A stretch of 64,000 nucleotides of DNA from Cladopsammia gracilis (GCA_022457155.1 JAJGOT010000364.1:236001-300000); one strand, 5' to 3'. Shown: positions 13,501 through 22,129, counted from the stretch's first letter. The notes: generated by a model not told the origin, from the letters alone. Numbers and translations are program-made.

Positions 13501-16500
13501 CAATTCATTTACAATCCGATGTCTCAGCTCAGAAGAAAGGTCCAGGCTTTTGGAAGTTTAATATCTCACTTCTTGAAGATGAAAAATATATTGCAGCTTT
13601 ACGAGAAAATCTTCCTGATTTTAAATTAAAATACAATAATATCACAAACTTAGGGTTGAGGTGGGATCTTATAAAAATGGAGATTAGAGGTTTTACAGTT
13701 AAATACTCTAAAAGAAAGGCAAAAATATTTAGGGACAAGGAAAAAGACATACAAGTAAAAATAAACAAGTTACAAGCAGAAGCAGAGAAGCATCCACACA
13801 ATAAAAACTTTATACTTGAACTCGAAATTGAAAAATCACGTCTTAAAAAATTAATGACATATAGAACGAAAGGTGCGATTTTAAGAAGTAAAGTAAGATG
13901 GCACGAACAAGGTGAACGCAATACGAAATACTTTTACGGCCTAGAAAAACGAAATCACGCCAAGAAGACAGTGACAAGATTAAAATTAGCTGAAAACGTT
14001 TACACTGATGATCAATTCAAAATTCTAGAAGAAGAAAAACGTTTTTATGAAGCTCTTTACAAATCAAAGGTCACAATCACCGAATCTGAACTCAAAGAAT
14101 CAACTTTCTTCAACTCAGAAAACATAACCACTTTAAATGAGGAAGAAATGAATTCTTGTGAAGGTCAAATAACCGTAGAAGAATGCTTTAACGCACAAAA
14201 AGACTTTAAAAAACATAAAACACCTGGTACCGATGGTTTTCCTGTTGAATTCTATCGCTTTTTTTGGCCTGAAATCAGTAAAGAAATGACAGATAGTTTC
14301 AACTTTGCCTTTCAATCAGGGACTTTATCTATTAGCCAGAAGAGAGGTATCATCTCGCTTATTCCAAAAAAGTCTAAAGACACAACAATTTTAGAAAATC
14401 TAAGGCCTATATCACTCCTTAATGTCGATTACAAAATCCTTACTAAAGCCATAGCAAAAAGACTTGAAAAAGTGCTCCCTAGCATTATAAATCCTGATCA
14501 AACTGGTTATGTGAAAGGCCGTTACATTGGTGAAAACATTCGGCTTATTCAAGACATAATACAACACACCAACCAGACAAACAAAAAAGGCATTGCAATA
14601 TTTCTTGATTTTAAAAAAGCTTTTGATTCAATTGAATGGACATACCTTAACGCCGCTCTCAAATCTTTTAATTTTGGACCTGATATCATAAACTGGTTTA
14701 ACATATTTTACAATAACGTTTCTAGTTGTGTTTTAAACAATGGGCATGCTTCAAATTTCTTCTCTTTGCAACGAGGTGTTCGACAAGGTTGCCCTTTATC
14801 GGGTCTCTTATTTGTCCTGGGGATTGAACTTCTAGCGAGAGCCTTAAAAAGCAATAGATCTATAAAAGGCATCCAAGTAGATAATCAAGAAATAAAAGTA
14901 TCACAATACGCTGATGACACTACTGTCTTTGTCCGCGACCAAGAATCCGTCTCCGAACTACTTAAATTTCTAAATGATTTCAACTCTCTCTCTGGGTTGG
15001 AAATAAATACTGCTAAAACTGAAGCAATGTGGCTAGGACAATGGAAAAACAATCAAGACACCCCTTTTGGTTTCAAATGGCCAAAAGAACCGATACTATC
15101 TCTTGGAATATTTTTCTCACAAAATCAAACAGATGCAGAAGAACTCAACTTTGGAACCAAAATTCGAGATTTAGAGAAAATTTTAAATACCTGGAAAAAA
15201 AGAAAACTTACGTTGTACGGAAAAATCAATATCGTAAAAACATTAGGGCTCTCTAAATTGACTTTTAACGCTTCCGTTTTAAATGTGCCCAAACATTATA
15301 TAAAACAAATAAATAAAATTATTTTCAGTTTCATTTGGGACGACAAACCCGCAAAAATTAAAAAAAGTACTGTTATCGCAGAAAAAAAAGAAGGTGGTCT
15401 CAAAATGTGCGATTTTGAAATTATGGAAAAAGCGTTGAAAATTGCTTGGATTAGTAGAATTCAAAGTCAATCGTCTGCTTCTTGGAAAATTATTCCTAAC
15501 CATTGTGTAAATCATCTTGGTAATTTCTCTTTCCTGACAAAATGTAACTATAAAACCGAATTACTTAAGCTAGAGAGCCTCCCTATTTTTTATCGCATGA
15601 TTCTCGATTATTGGCGCGACTTCAAAAACTTACCTGATTGTATTACTACCAATATCAAAAATGAAATTATATGGAACAACTGTAATATTCTAATTGATAA
15701 GAAGCAAGTTTTTTATAGAAAATGGTTCTCAAAAAATGTTATTCATGTGCAAGATTTACTAAATGAACAAGGCAACTTCTGTAACTTTTTAGAATTTAAA
15801 ACAAAGTTTAATTTAGATGTACCCTTTACGAAGTTTTATGGTCTTATCAATGCCATTCCTCGCGCGTGGAAAAATGCTTTAAAACCGCATAGTCAAAACA
15901 ACCTCAACGATACTTCTACCACACCCCTAATCACAAGTTTCATTTATTCAGCAATCTTAAAAAACACTTTCGTACCACCAACTTCTCAAACTAAAATTTT
16001 ACGATACGGCTTTTTAGAAAAAAATGTTCATAAAGTTTACCAAATGCCTTTTACAGTTACAAAAGAAATTAAACTTATAATGTTTCAATACAAAATTATA
16101 CATAACATACTCCCTACTCAAATGAGCCTTTACCGTGACGGTATCTCTGAAAGTGATTTGTGTCCGTTATGTGGGTGTGAGAAGCAAACTTTAAACCATA
16201 TGTTAATCCAATGCAGTAAATCACTCTCCTTCTGGAATACGTTTCAGGAGTGGTGGTTTGAAAAAGCACGTGAAAGACTTTCTTTAAAACATGGTAGCAT
16301 ATTATACGGCTACTTTGACAATACAAAATACTGGCAGGCTTTAAATTACTCAATTCTAATAGCAAAATACTATATATTCTGCACGTCAAACAGGTGCCAA
16401 GGTGAACTATACTTCCGTAACTTCCTGCTGCGAATACAAGAAAAAATGGAAATAATTAAAGAAACTGCAATTGCAAAGAAATGCTTGCCTGCTTTTCGCC

Positions 16501-16634
16501 GAAAGTGGACAGTTCTTCTGTAATTAATATTAGTAAATTTGTAAATGTAATCGTATGTCTGTGTAGTTTTGTGTAGTATCATATTGTAATGTAGTGATGT
16601 AAATAATGTATTGTTTGAAATAAAGTTGTTTCCG

Positions 16635-16670
<36 letters not shown>

Positions 16671-18653
16671 TGTCTTACAGCATCCGAATCATTCTTAAAA
16701 CTGCAAAACATTTTATCGATTAGTGTTGCAGTTTACTGGGAGGAGTAATACATGTAATTAATGCATTTCTTGGAATTAAGCAGCCTGTGACTTGGACAAA
16801 CTAAAAATTAATATATTTACAAACCTGGGATCTCCCTGGCCTAATTCTGTATGCCTCTTTTCCAGCTTCTAAAGCTTGTGGATATTGCCGGAGGCTAAAA
16901 TGACAGGATGCTAAGTAACTGTGTATTTGTGCATGAACTTCGCTCATTGAACGTGGCATAAACTCCTTTGCGAGTCCAAACGATACAATTGCTTTATTAT
17001 AACTGCAGATTCGGTACAGCTGAACGCCTTGTTCCTTATTGCGTCGACCTTGTTGCTATTAAAAGAAAATTTTAAATATAACAAGAAAATAATATTAACA
17101 TTTAGTAATCAATCATCTTTCAGCAATTCAAAGCCCTGCTCTGCATTCTGTCCACAAACAATGTCTCCATAATAAGCCAATTATTGGCTCTGAGAGTGAA
17201 AGGGTTAACAGTACATGTGTATGTTTCAATAATGTGTTAAGGAAAATTAAAACAAACAAAATACATATGTACTTTGTAAATATGTAGAAGAGTATAATGA
17301 AACAAACCTTTGCCAATGCTGGATCAACCTTTCTACACCTTGTGATGTCTTTCCGTGCCTCGACAATCTTGTCCATTTTGTAATTTGCCTCTGCCCTCCA
17401 AGCATACAGTCTGGACTGCATAGATGCATTCTTTCCAGGGCAACATGACAAAGAAAAGGAAAAGCACTGGCAAGCAATGGAGAACCTCTCCTCTTCAAGT
17501 GCTTCATAGCCTCTTGTAAACCATTTTTCTGGCTCATCCTAATACAACCAAAAAGAGTTTCAAGAATTACATATTTTAATGAATTAATGTAAATAATGGA
17601 AGTCTGTTTGGGTAACTGTAGTACTGTTTCATTATAAATAATACGGGGAATCAAAGCTGGTGTGACAGCTCTGTTGAGAAGTAATATATGAAACACAAGG
17701 AAGAGTAGTACATGTTTCATCAAGATTTCCAAACACCGAGAAGTGGGTTGGGAATATGAAGCGTAGCCAAGTTTACATGTATTCCACCAACTTCGAGGTG
17801 TTGGGATTCCCGATGAAACACTCACCTCTTTCAAGTGTTTGAAATAGCTTCTCAGACCGAGCAATAAATGCAGAGGAAACAAAGAAATAAAATCACTTAA
17901 ATCTATGGAAAAAAATATATATCAGGTGTTCCAAACCACTGTCACACATATGATTTTGTCTGTTCAACTTGATGAATCATTAATGAGTGTAAGAAGGTAT
18001 CACAGTCATGTACATGAACCAGTGGAGTTTACTTGTCCAAGGGGATAACTGTGTTAACCCAGACTGTCACAGGTCTATATCCCTGGCACCTGTCAATATT
18101 AATCTATCATTGATCAATACTTCTCTATATAAGGTGAGTGAATGGCAGGGGTAATGCTTTCCTTATAAATTATAATGAATTTTAATAATCAATTGAAGGG
18201 AGTATGTCACCAGTGTTAGTGTCACTTTAAAAAGTCCAAAAGGCATTTATGTTGGTAGAAACCCAAACTTGGGCAAGTACAAGTTTACATTTTTTGGTGC
18301 AGATTTGAAAATCACAACACAAATGATGAGTGCTGTCAAAATGACGTTTCCATCCCTGGTTTCATTTTCTGTTTTTTAATCATAGATCAAGACATCAAAC
18401 ATTTAAAAACTAAAAGTCTTTTTACCTTGGTTCCAGACGATAACTCCAGAGCTTTTTTCATGTCAGTGCATGCTTCATCTTTACGCTGCAAGTCCCAGTA
18501 GCAGTCTGCCCTGTCCTTCAATAACTTGCTAGCAAGCTTCGGTCTGCAGGGAGGAGTGAGTTGCATTCCCTTTGTAAACAGCAAAATAGCTTCTTCCAGT
18601 GCTCCAGCTTCGTAGGCTAGGAGTCCTTGGTGGCCATACTCAACAGGATCCAT
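155..18653 (-). CDS. Gene B: second TRANK1-like gene, N-terminal part (9 exons; 3' part off the left edge)
   Basis: The span includes introns. Nine exons of 2,080 coding bases (693 codons plus one base) keep one frame and repeat the gene A order: E, D, A, B, C, D, A, B. The next exon, off the left edge, should be an ankyrin exon entered in phase 1. The start is ATG at 18651-18653, with an in-frame TGA two codons upstream. Gene B lies downstream of gene A in the same orientation with 8.6 kb between them, so they look like a tandem duplicate pair. Whether gene B also carries the helicase cannot be seen here. A full-length LINE sits antisense in one intron. Confidence 0.82.
306..1591. repeat. 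Gene B intron with two related hairpin repeats
   Basis: Two copies of a GC-rich hairpin lie at about 688-824 and 1004-1144. Both have the arm CTTATTGACT, then GGTCGGGCCGGATGGGAAAA and the complement on the other side. Copy 2 has a longer loop, itself a small palindrome around CGCTGCGCTCGG. GCCGG-rich sequence at 560-650 and 830-950 belongs to the same repeat. A C-run lies at 360-371. Confidence 0.7.
1513..1570. repeat. (AAT)n microsatellite
   Basis: About 18 AAT units, immediately downstream of the donor of gene B exon 8 on the minus strand (about 20 bp from it). Confidence 0.95.
1592..1819 (-). CDS. Gene B exon 8: TPR (type A, module 2)
   Basis: This 228-bp exon is phase 0 at both ends, starting ELVQKWRERGNQLFKDKQ, with LLSNRCAAYLNLDMYDKALE, ending EPDWSK before GTGACT. 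An (AAT)n run lies about 20 bp into the following intron. Confidence 0.82.
2143..2430. repeat. Two tRNA-Thr-derived SINE copies in opposite orientation
   Basis: A head on the minus strand lies at 2143-2217 and a plus-strand copy at 2278-2425. Both have the A-box-like TAGTTCAGTTGGTTAGAGC and B-box-like GGGTTCAAAT, and an ACTGGTA anticodon loop. The plus copy also carries the tail seen at 25775 (CTGATTTTTTTCAGACTTC, then the GCAATTGC-like palindrome). They are more diverged than the copies at 25775 and 26424. Confidence 0.7.
2741..2971 (-). CDS. Gene B exon 7: TPR (type D, module 2)
   Basis: This 231-bp exon is phase 0 at both ends, starting AHALYWKKQASKMARYEN and ending KPDKNE before GTGAGA. 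Confidence 0.8.
3224..3621 (-). CDS. Gene B exon 6: ankyrin block (type C, module 1)
   Basis: This 398-bp exon is phase 1 to phase 0. It contains ENWERLRVLFLGGGGPYD, SRVPLELVISSQ and ankyrin-like units (CALLESGACIDGL, PPLLAALEKEEFEIVTKLI), ending HLKTK before GTGATG. It is the only ankyrin exon of gene B in the window. Confidence 0.85.
3679..4690. mobile_element. Inverted-repeat DNA element (about 1.0 kb) in gene B intron
   Basis: The ends read TTCCAGAAAATATC and the complement GATATTTTCTGGAA, followed inward by ACCACGGAGGGAATT on both sides. C-rich blocks lie just inside each end (CCCCACCCCTTCGGA, CCCCTACCCCTCCGGA). No transposase was seen. Its right end is 58 bp upstream of the acceptor of the gene B ankyrin exon. 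A partial relative is at about 8595-8680. Confidence 0.7.
4700..5612. other. Intron sequence with nothing recognised
   Basis: AT-rich intron of gene B. I see no coding exon, no inverted repeat and no simple repeat of note. Confidence 0.5.
5617..7626. mobile_element. Inverted-repeat element (about 2.0 kb), TTAA at both ends
   Basis: The left end reads TTAAAGAATCTGACCCACCC and the right end carries its complement with two changes, over about 35 bp. A second inner pair (GACTTCAACACGGTCAAAGT) lies at about 5937-5962 and 7252-7280. A third pair around CGTACGGCACCCGTAC lies at about 6130-6200 and 6366-6425. A perfect small hairpin, CGAACCCCACT with its complement, is at about 5968-5991. No transposase was seen. 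Confidence 0.6.
7627..8310. mobile_element. TTAA-flanked MITE (684 bp)
   Basis: TTAA lies on both sides (7623-7626 and 8311-8314). The inverted ends are GGTGGTTGAACACAGTTT and GGTGGCTGAACACAGTTT read inward. TTAA duplication is typical of piggyBac-type transposases, so a piggyBac-like origin is inferred. A 60-bp stretch just inside the left end also occurs at 5680-5742. Confidence 0.65.
8364..8514 (-). CDS. Gene B exon 5: TPR (type B, module 1)
   Basis: This 151-bp exon is phase 0 to phase 1, starting AHYRLGSSLAGIKRYDEA and ending GSEVEG at GTATGT. Confidence 0.8.
8685..10068. mobile_element. Composite inverted-repeat element with internal palindromes
   Basis: The ends share ATAATTACTGA(G/T)(G/C)CTC in opposite orientation. 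Inside are a hairpin at about 8708-8790 (GGTATATTGCAG and its complement), two tandem units of about 200 bp (8815-9000, 9000-9210) that share TCTTCGATTTTAGCC, and a perfect 62-bp palindrome at 9835-9896. A 28-codon ORF (9337-9423) sits between them. Confidence 0.6.
9835..9896. repeat. Perfect 62-bp palindrome
   Basis: Two 31-base arms meet with no spacer (centre GTGTGCACAC). The repeated core is TGCAATATT and its complement. Weaker symmetry extends to about 9810 and 9933. Confidence 0.95.
10522..10752 (-). CDS. Gene B exon 4: TPR (type A, module 1)
   Basis: This 231-bp exon is phase 0 at both ends, starting GEAKRWKERGKQLFKENR, with LLCNRSLVHIRNKTFQVALLDA, ending RPSWSK before GTAAAT. Confidence 0.82.
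11161..11180 (+). promoter_or_regulatory. YY1-like site near the LINE 5' end
   Basis: GATGGCGGCCAT at 11166-11177 matches the known YY1 core (ATGGCGGC). It is about 20 bp from the 5' end of the element, where mammalian L1 also carries a YY1 site. Function here is inference. Confidence 0.4.
11225..12217 (+). CDS. LINE ORF1: L1-type RNA-binding protein
   Basis: About 330 residues. A charged N-terminus (KSKEKKRLRGSSSS) is followed by a coiled coil of about residues 50-145 (ELKEDIKSIKEELKDTKKSL, LKETVETLKERAVKHEDY). Then comes an RRM-like domain opening SRRENLRFYNVSEEGEES and a basic C-terminal domain (RPRPILVRFVSRMDSD to FIRGKKLIINGNSF). This is the layout of L1 ORF1p, which coats the element RNA as a trimer. 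The first ATG in frame is at 11225. A later one at about 11297 (MPDSKSKEKKR) is where the conserved part begins and may be the real start. Confidence 0.85.
   Translation: MNFGIASAFLRVYRCRQMSFLTKNMPDSKSKEKKRLRGSSSSAGEDDSSILDTLTGIQERIEKGFDKINGELQALKTELKEDIKSIKEELKDTKKSLDAVWKEVESLKGTNKHLQDQVNKSLEENQRLKETVETLKERAVKHEDYSRRENLRFYNVSEEGEESNDECVRKVKDVLSELGAPSDLKFHAIHRTGKSNAGANIQSVESVSGNSEATSVSREERSRAAIRPRPILVRFVSRMDSDLVWTKRKELMNSPRFSSVFIDKDLSIESAKERSKLRAACKKAKELNIERAFIRGKKLIINGNSFSANNLPKYLLPNKNEDAQRSANFF
12750..16523 (+). CDS. LINE ORF2: apurinic-type endonuclease and reverse transcriptase
   Basis: The open frame begins after a TGA at 12747. The endonuclease begins at LKCLSLNVRGLNK (from 12804) and has FLQE, NIYAPND, GGDFNC, RLDYFLIS and SDHS, the catalytic residues of this family. 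The reverse transcriptase has FLDFKKAFDSIEW, GVRQGCPLSG and the catalytic YADD. A C-terminal CPLCGCEKQTLNHMLIQC zinc-binding motif lies at about 16155-16215. The protein ends in TAA at 16521-16523. No ATG in frame precedes or lies within the start of the endonuclease domain. All catalytic motifs are intact, so the copy may be active. Confidence 0.93.
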   Translation: MLAVYIQTPRINTTNALNLKCLSLNVRGLNKSLKRRLVFRWLHKQKQDFVFLQECYSTNSCTSTWESEWGGKVFFSHGTNHSKGVMILINPSLDFKVEKFTADTKGRFIILEMSIHGISFVLVNIYAPNDANQQVNFFSKLNNLLQDVTQENLIIGGDFNCALSPKDKAGGNPVTKKASVINEIKKICNSYNLCDIWRTSNPDLSRFTWRNKSLKIQSRLDYFLISKEFRTLANIKCEIILAPESDHSAVSIHLQSDVSAQKKGPGFWKFNISLLEDEKYIAALRENLPDFKLKYNNITNLGLRWDLIKMEIRGFTVKYSKRKAKIFRDKEKDIQVKINKLQAEAEKHPHNKNFILELEIEKSRLKKLMTYRTKGAILRSKVRWHEQGERNTKYFYGLEKRNHAKKTVTRLKLAENVYTDDQFKILEEEKRFYEALYKSKVTITESELKESTFFNSENITTLNEEEMNSCEGQITVEECFNAQKDFKKHKTPGTDGFPVEFYRFFWPEISKEMTDSFNFAFQSGTLSISQKRGIISLIPKKSKDTTILENLRPISLLNVDYKILTKAIAKRLEKVLPSIINPDQTGYVKGRYIGENIRLIQDIIQHTNQTNKKGIAIFLDFKKAFDSIEWTYLNAALKSFNFGPDIINWFNIFYNNVSSCVLNNGHASNFFSLQRGVRQGCPLSGLLFVLGIELLARALKSNRSIKGIQVDNQEIKVSQYADDTTVFVRDQESVSELLKFLNDFNSLSGLEINTAKTEAMWLGQWKNNQDTPFGFKWPKEPILSLGIFFSQNQTDAEELNFGTKIRDLEKILNTWKKRKLTLYGKINIVKTLGLSKLTFNASVLNVPKHYIKQINKIIFSFIWDDKPAKIKKSTVIAEKKEGGLKMCDFEIMEKALKIAWISRIQSQSSASWKIIPNHCVNHLGNFSFLTKCNYKTELLKLESLPIFYRMILDYWRDFKNLPDCITTNIKNEIIWNNCNILIDKKQVFYRKWFSKNVIHVQDLLNEQGNFCNFLEFKTKFNLDVPFTKFYGLINAIPRAWKNALKPHSQNNLNDTSTTPLITSFIYSAILKNTFVPPTSQTKILRYGFLEKNVHKVYQMPFTVTKEIKLIMFQYKIIHNILPTQMSLYRDGISESDLCPLCGCEKQTLNHMLIQCSKSLSFWNTFQEWWFEKARERLSLKHGSILYGYFDNTKYWQALNYSILIAKYYIFCTSNRCQGELYFRNFLLRIQEKMEIIKETAIAKKCLPAFRRKWTVLL
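16619..16664 (+). terminator. LINE polyadenylation signal and poly(A) tail
   Basis: AATAAA, 11 bases, then an uninterrupted A-run that ends at the right target-site copy. Confidence 0.9.
16825..17055 (-). CDS. Gene B exon 3: TPR (type D)
   Basis: This 231-bp exon is phase 0 at both ends, starting QQGRRNKEQGVQLY, with HSYLASCHFSLRQYPQALEA, ending RPGRSQ before GTTTGT. The next intron holds the antisense LINE. Confidence 0.8.
17308..17538 (-). CDS. Gene B exon 2: TPR (type E)
   Basis: This 231-bp exon is phase 0 at both ends, starting DEPEKWFTRGYEAL and ending PALAK before GTTTGT. It is the equivalent of gene A exon 62746-62970. Confidence 0.8.
17539..18425. other. Gene B intron 1, nothing recognised
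   Basis: An 887-bp intron between the start exon and exon 2. It holds no repeat I can identify. A short open stretch at about 17840-17880 is bounded by weak splice-like sites but is not needed for the frame. Confidence 0.5.
18426..18653 (-). CDS. Gene B exon 1: start codon and TPR
   Basis: The exon begins MDPVEYGHQGLLAYEAGALE and ends SSGTK at GTAAAA. A TGA lies in frame two codons before the ATG, so translation starts here unless an upstream exon is spliced to the GAG|GT just before it. The unit AILLFTKGMQL.. DRADCYWDLQRKDEA is a TPR. Confidence 0.8.
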
Positions 18654-18907
18654 ACCTCAAACTCATTTTTGGTAAGAGAAAAATACCAGTACTGTAAGTT
18701 CTAAGATTTATCAGAGAAACACAAAATTATATGTAAATAAAGTTTAAGACTTTGAACTCTGAGGCTTGACAGCCTTTTAGTAACAAATTAAGGTTCCCTT
18801 AAGTATCTGCTCAAGAGAACCAAGCACACTCAGAGAAACCAAACCAATTATGTAGTTAGTAAGCTTCCTTTTCTTGCACCATGTTGACTCATCTGCCATC
18901 AACGTTA

Positions 18908-19135
18908 GGGAGCTTTAGATTTGAGTATGAGTACAAGATTGAGTGCGAGTATGACTTGAATTTAAAGCCAGTCAGACGTCCCCACAGCTGTCAGTCCTTC
19001 CTGTTGCAAACCAGAAGATAAGACTCCAGGTATAAAATTTTTGTGGTAAATGGTTATTTAGAGCATGCAAACTAAGTTGTAAAAGTCGTACTTGTACTCA
19101 ATCTCGTACTCGTCATCCGATCTAAAGTAGTCCCC
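18908..19135. mobile_element. TA-flanked MITE upstream of gene B
   Basis: Inverted ends GGGAGCTTTAGAT and GGGGACTACTTTAGAT are followed by GAGTA(T/C)GAGTACAAGATTGAG on one side and its near complement on the other. TA lies on both sides (18906-18907, 19136-19137), as in Tc1/mariner-type insertions. It lies about 250 bp upstream of the gene B start codon. Confidence 0.55.
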
Positions 19136-19651
19136 TATCGGTGGTTAATTTAGGAAATAGTTATCCATCTCACATCATTGGAAAACAGTCAGTTTTCACA
19201 AAGAACATGATGGCTTCAAACAGCTCTCGGAACTGAGACATCTCTCTCCTACATCTGTGAGAGGTCAAGGTGAGGAGACTGCCAACACCTCAGACTATTA
19301 AGTAGCTAGTGTGTCAAGAGCCAGTTAAAGTTGATTTGCACCAGTTATGGCCAAACAGAAGGGAAAACAAAGGCTGTATCCAAGGAATACGTTTATTCAT
19401 TCTGCAGAATTCCAACAAAATAAAACCCACTAAATCCACCCGCCCCCAGCTATCCCCTGATCTCCCCCTGATCTCACAATAACACACATAAACACATACA
19501 CGCCAAGTCTCCCGGATACGGAACGAATCTCCCAGTCTCCCATATGGTCACCAAATCTCCCGGATAAAAGTGACTTTGGATCTTTTCTCTAAAATAGGCT
19601 AAGATTTTAACCCCAAATCCAGAAAAAATGCGGTCTTTCATCATATCTTTA

Positions 19652-21530
19652 GGTGACTTGACTGGATTTTTTGGTTTGAGCATTAACTACGACGCCATTA
19701 ACAAAGCTATGGACAAATGGTCACCACAGCTGTAATAGATAAAGATGAAAGTTTGTTAAGACCAGTGTGAAATTAACATCGAAGTTGCCATACCAACGTA
19801 ATGACGCCATGAAGTTTTTTCTTTCCGTCGTATTTCTCGGCACCAGGAGGTTTTTTCGGCAGTCGCTTAAGGGAGCTTGTACCTCCTATAGCCGCCTCGA
19901 ATATGGCAAAGATTGAACAAATTCTACGAGAGCGTTTTTGAAATTTTTGGGGATGAAGTTTTGGCGATTACAAATACAGTGAAAAACACACTATCGACAT
20001 AATTGGCTAATATCTAAAGAAAACAATGCGCTTTGGGAATGTAGTTTCATCTCATAGTAGTTTGATTCCATTTGAATCGTGTTTGAAAAAGTGAGGGGGA
20101 TTGCTTTGGCCGATTGCGAGAAAGACGGATTTGATTAAAATGCGTTCAGCCGCTCTTTTTGCCATTTTTGTATATAATTTGGTCTACGCCTACAAATGTG
20201 ATGATAATTTGAAAACCGCTTGATAAATGTTTTTTAAAATTTGACAATCAGGAGATTAATCGTCACTTTATATGGCCTGCAAGTTTCAAGGACATTGAAA
20301 ACATGCAAGGCAATTAAATAAGGCCTCCAATGTACCAATTTTTTCCCTCAGATTTTGTGTTTACAAGTGAGCATCCTCATTATTCACGTGTATTGTTTTC
20401 AATTGTCATTTGCACGTGCACAACTTTAGCAAAAAACTCATTTGCATTGAACAGAACACTCGATTGCTTTTCGAAGAATTTTCCGAAACATGCTAATAAC
20501 TGGCTTGAGAATTGCGATAACATTACGCACTCGACGTCATGCTATTACGCTGTAATGCAGCCATGCCGAGGTATTCCACAGAATAGCAGAGCAGGATAAA
20601 AGTCTAGACCCACGTAATAGCATGACATCGAGTGCGTAATGTTGTAACAATTCTCATGCCAGTTATTAGCATATTTCGGAACATTCTTCGGAAAAGCAAT
20701 CGAGCATTCTGTTCGATGCAAATGAAGTTTTGCTAAAGTTGTGCACGTGCATATGGAACTAGAAAACAATACCCGTGAATAATGAGGACGCTCACTTGTA
20801 AACACGAAATCCGCGGGAAAAAATTGGTACATTGGAGGCCCAATTTTATTGGGTTACATGTTTTCAATCTCCTTGAAACTTGCAGGTCATATAAATTGAT
20901 GATTAATCTTGAGAATGTCAAATTTTAAAAAAAAATTATCAAGCGGTTTCCAAATTATCATCACATTTGTAGGCGTAGACCAAATTACATACAAAAATGG
21001 CAACAAGAGCATCTGAACGCACACCAATCAAATATTTCTTTCTCGCAATCGGCCAAAGCAATCCCCCTCACTTTTTCACACACTATCTCAGGTGGAATCA
21101 AAATACTATGAGATGAAACTGCATTCTCAAAGAGCATCATTTTCTTTAGATATTAGCCAATTATGTTGATAGTATGTTTTTCACTGTATTTATAATCCCC
21201 AAAACTTCATCCCCAAAAATTTCAAAAACGCTCTCATAGAATTTGTTCAATCTTTGCCATATTCGAGGTGGCTATGGGAAGTACAAGCTCCATTAAACGA
21301 TTGCCGAAAAAACCTCCTGGTACCGAGAAATACCACGACAAGTAAAAAACGTCATGGCGTCATTACGTTGCTATGGCAACTCCGATGTTAATTTCAAACT
21401 GGTCTTAACAAATTTTCATCTTTATCTCTTATAGCTGTGGTGACCGTTTTTTCCATAACATTGTTAATGGAGTCGTAGTTAATGCTCAAACTTGGGAGGT
21501 ATCGCCCCAAAAAAATCCAGTCGAGCCACC
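19652..21530. mobile_element. Foldback element, arms of about 0.9 kb
   Basis: Nearly the whole element is an inverted repeat. The left arm is 19652 to about 20549 and the right arm about 20613 to 21530, with a spacer of about 60 bp. The outer ends read GGTGACTTGACTGGA (left) and GGTGGCTCGACTGGA (right). TTAA is on the right flank and TTTA on the left. The arms differ by scattered substitutions and a 16-bp insertion near the right end. No transposase was recognised. Confidence 0.8.
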
Positions 21531-21631
21531 TTAACTTCAAACGCTTTTCGGGTCTCAGGAATGCAGAAAATGGTACCTTTAGAGGGTAAAGCCAAAAAAA
21601 ATATCTGGACCCCTTGATCGTCGCTCGATTT

Positions 21632-21657
21632 GTTGGGGGAGGGGGGGGGGGGGGGTG
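21632..21657. repeat. G-run
   Basis: A run of G interrupted by one A, on the plus strand, in intergenic sequence. A similar run is at about 22364-22381. Confidence 0.85.
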
Positions 21658-22035
21658 ATAGTGGAATTTCACCCCCAGAAAAATCTCCCCCTATTTTTAA
21701 CCCGTGAATATACGCGCATGCATAATGAACGGGTTATCGGTAACGACAACTGATATGCAAATGAGTCACTCACTCGCTCACTCCTTCCATCAGCTGTAAA
21801 TTTAGTGACGTAATGCTTTGTTACGAATGCGTTTTGTAACAAGAACAACGTGAATCCAGCGATAACAATAACTAAATTGGTGTAAACGCATATATACAAC
21901 AATAAGCTTAAAGATGTTTTGCATTTGTAGTCTTTAATGTAACGTTAAAATCGATCTAAAAGGAATTTTCAACTGAGACACGTGTTTTGATGGTTATCTA
22001 CCTTCAAGTAATAAAATTTATCCCATTTCTAGTTA

Positions 22036-22128
22036 GTGGTCACGGTGGTCGAGTGGTGTAAAGTGCGGACTCACGGCCGAAAGGCTTGGGTTCGAATCTC
22101 ACTTGAGCCATTCTTTTTTTTTCTTTTT
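22036..22128 (+). repeat. tRNA-like sequence or SINE head
   Basis: GTCACGGTGGTCGAGTGG resembles the start and A box of a class II (Ser/Leu-type) tRNA, and GGGTTCGAATC is a B box. The two ends do not pair into an acceptor stem and no full cloverleaf can be drawn, so I call a tRNA-derived repeat. A T-rich run (pol III terminator-like) follows. Confidence 0.5.
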
Positions 22129-22129
22129 T

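Larger units (their letters stand above)
11147..16664 (+). mobile_element. Full-length L1/Tx1-type LINE with 16-bp target-site duplication
   Basis: A 16-bp duplication, ATTAATTGTCTTACAG, lies at 11131-11146 and 16665-16680. Between are a short 5' region beginning GGGGGACTGGG, ORF1, a 530-bp spacer, ORF2, AATAAA at 16619-16624 and a poly(A) run of about 29. It sits antisense in the intron between gene B exons 3 and 4. Both ORFs are open and the duplication is exact, so the insertion is recent. Without it the intron would be about 540 bp. Confidence 0.95.

Noticed and set aside
17838..17866. Mini-exon KLFQTLERG with a GAG|GTGAGT donor
   Set aside because: Exon 1 joins exon 2 in phase 0 without it and gene A shows no equivalent; it cannot be excluded without RNA.
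17247..17882. Open frame of 211 codons on the minus strand
   Set aside because: Only 17308-17538 is supported, in another frame; the rest is intron sequence read through.
20330..20832. Similar 89- and 95-codon frames on opposite strands
   Set aside because: They are the same inverted-repeat arm of the foldback element read twice.
22036..22110. Functional tRNA-Ser or tRNA-Leu gene
   Set aside because: The two ends do not pair and no cloverleaf can be drawn, despite good A and B boxes.
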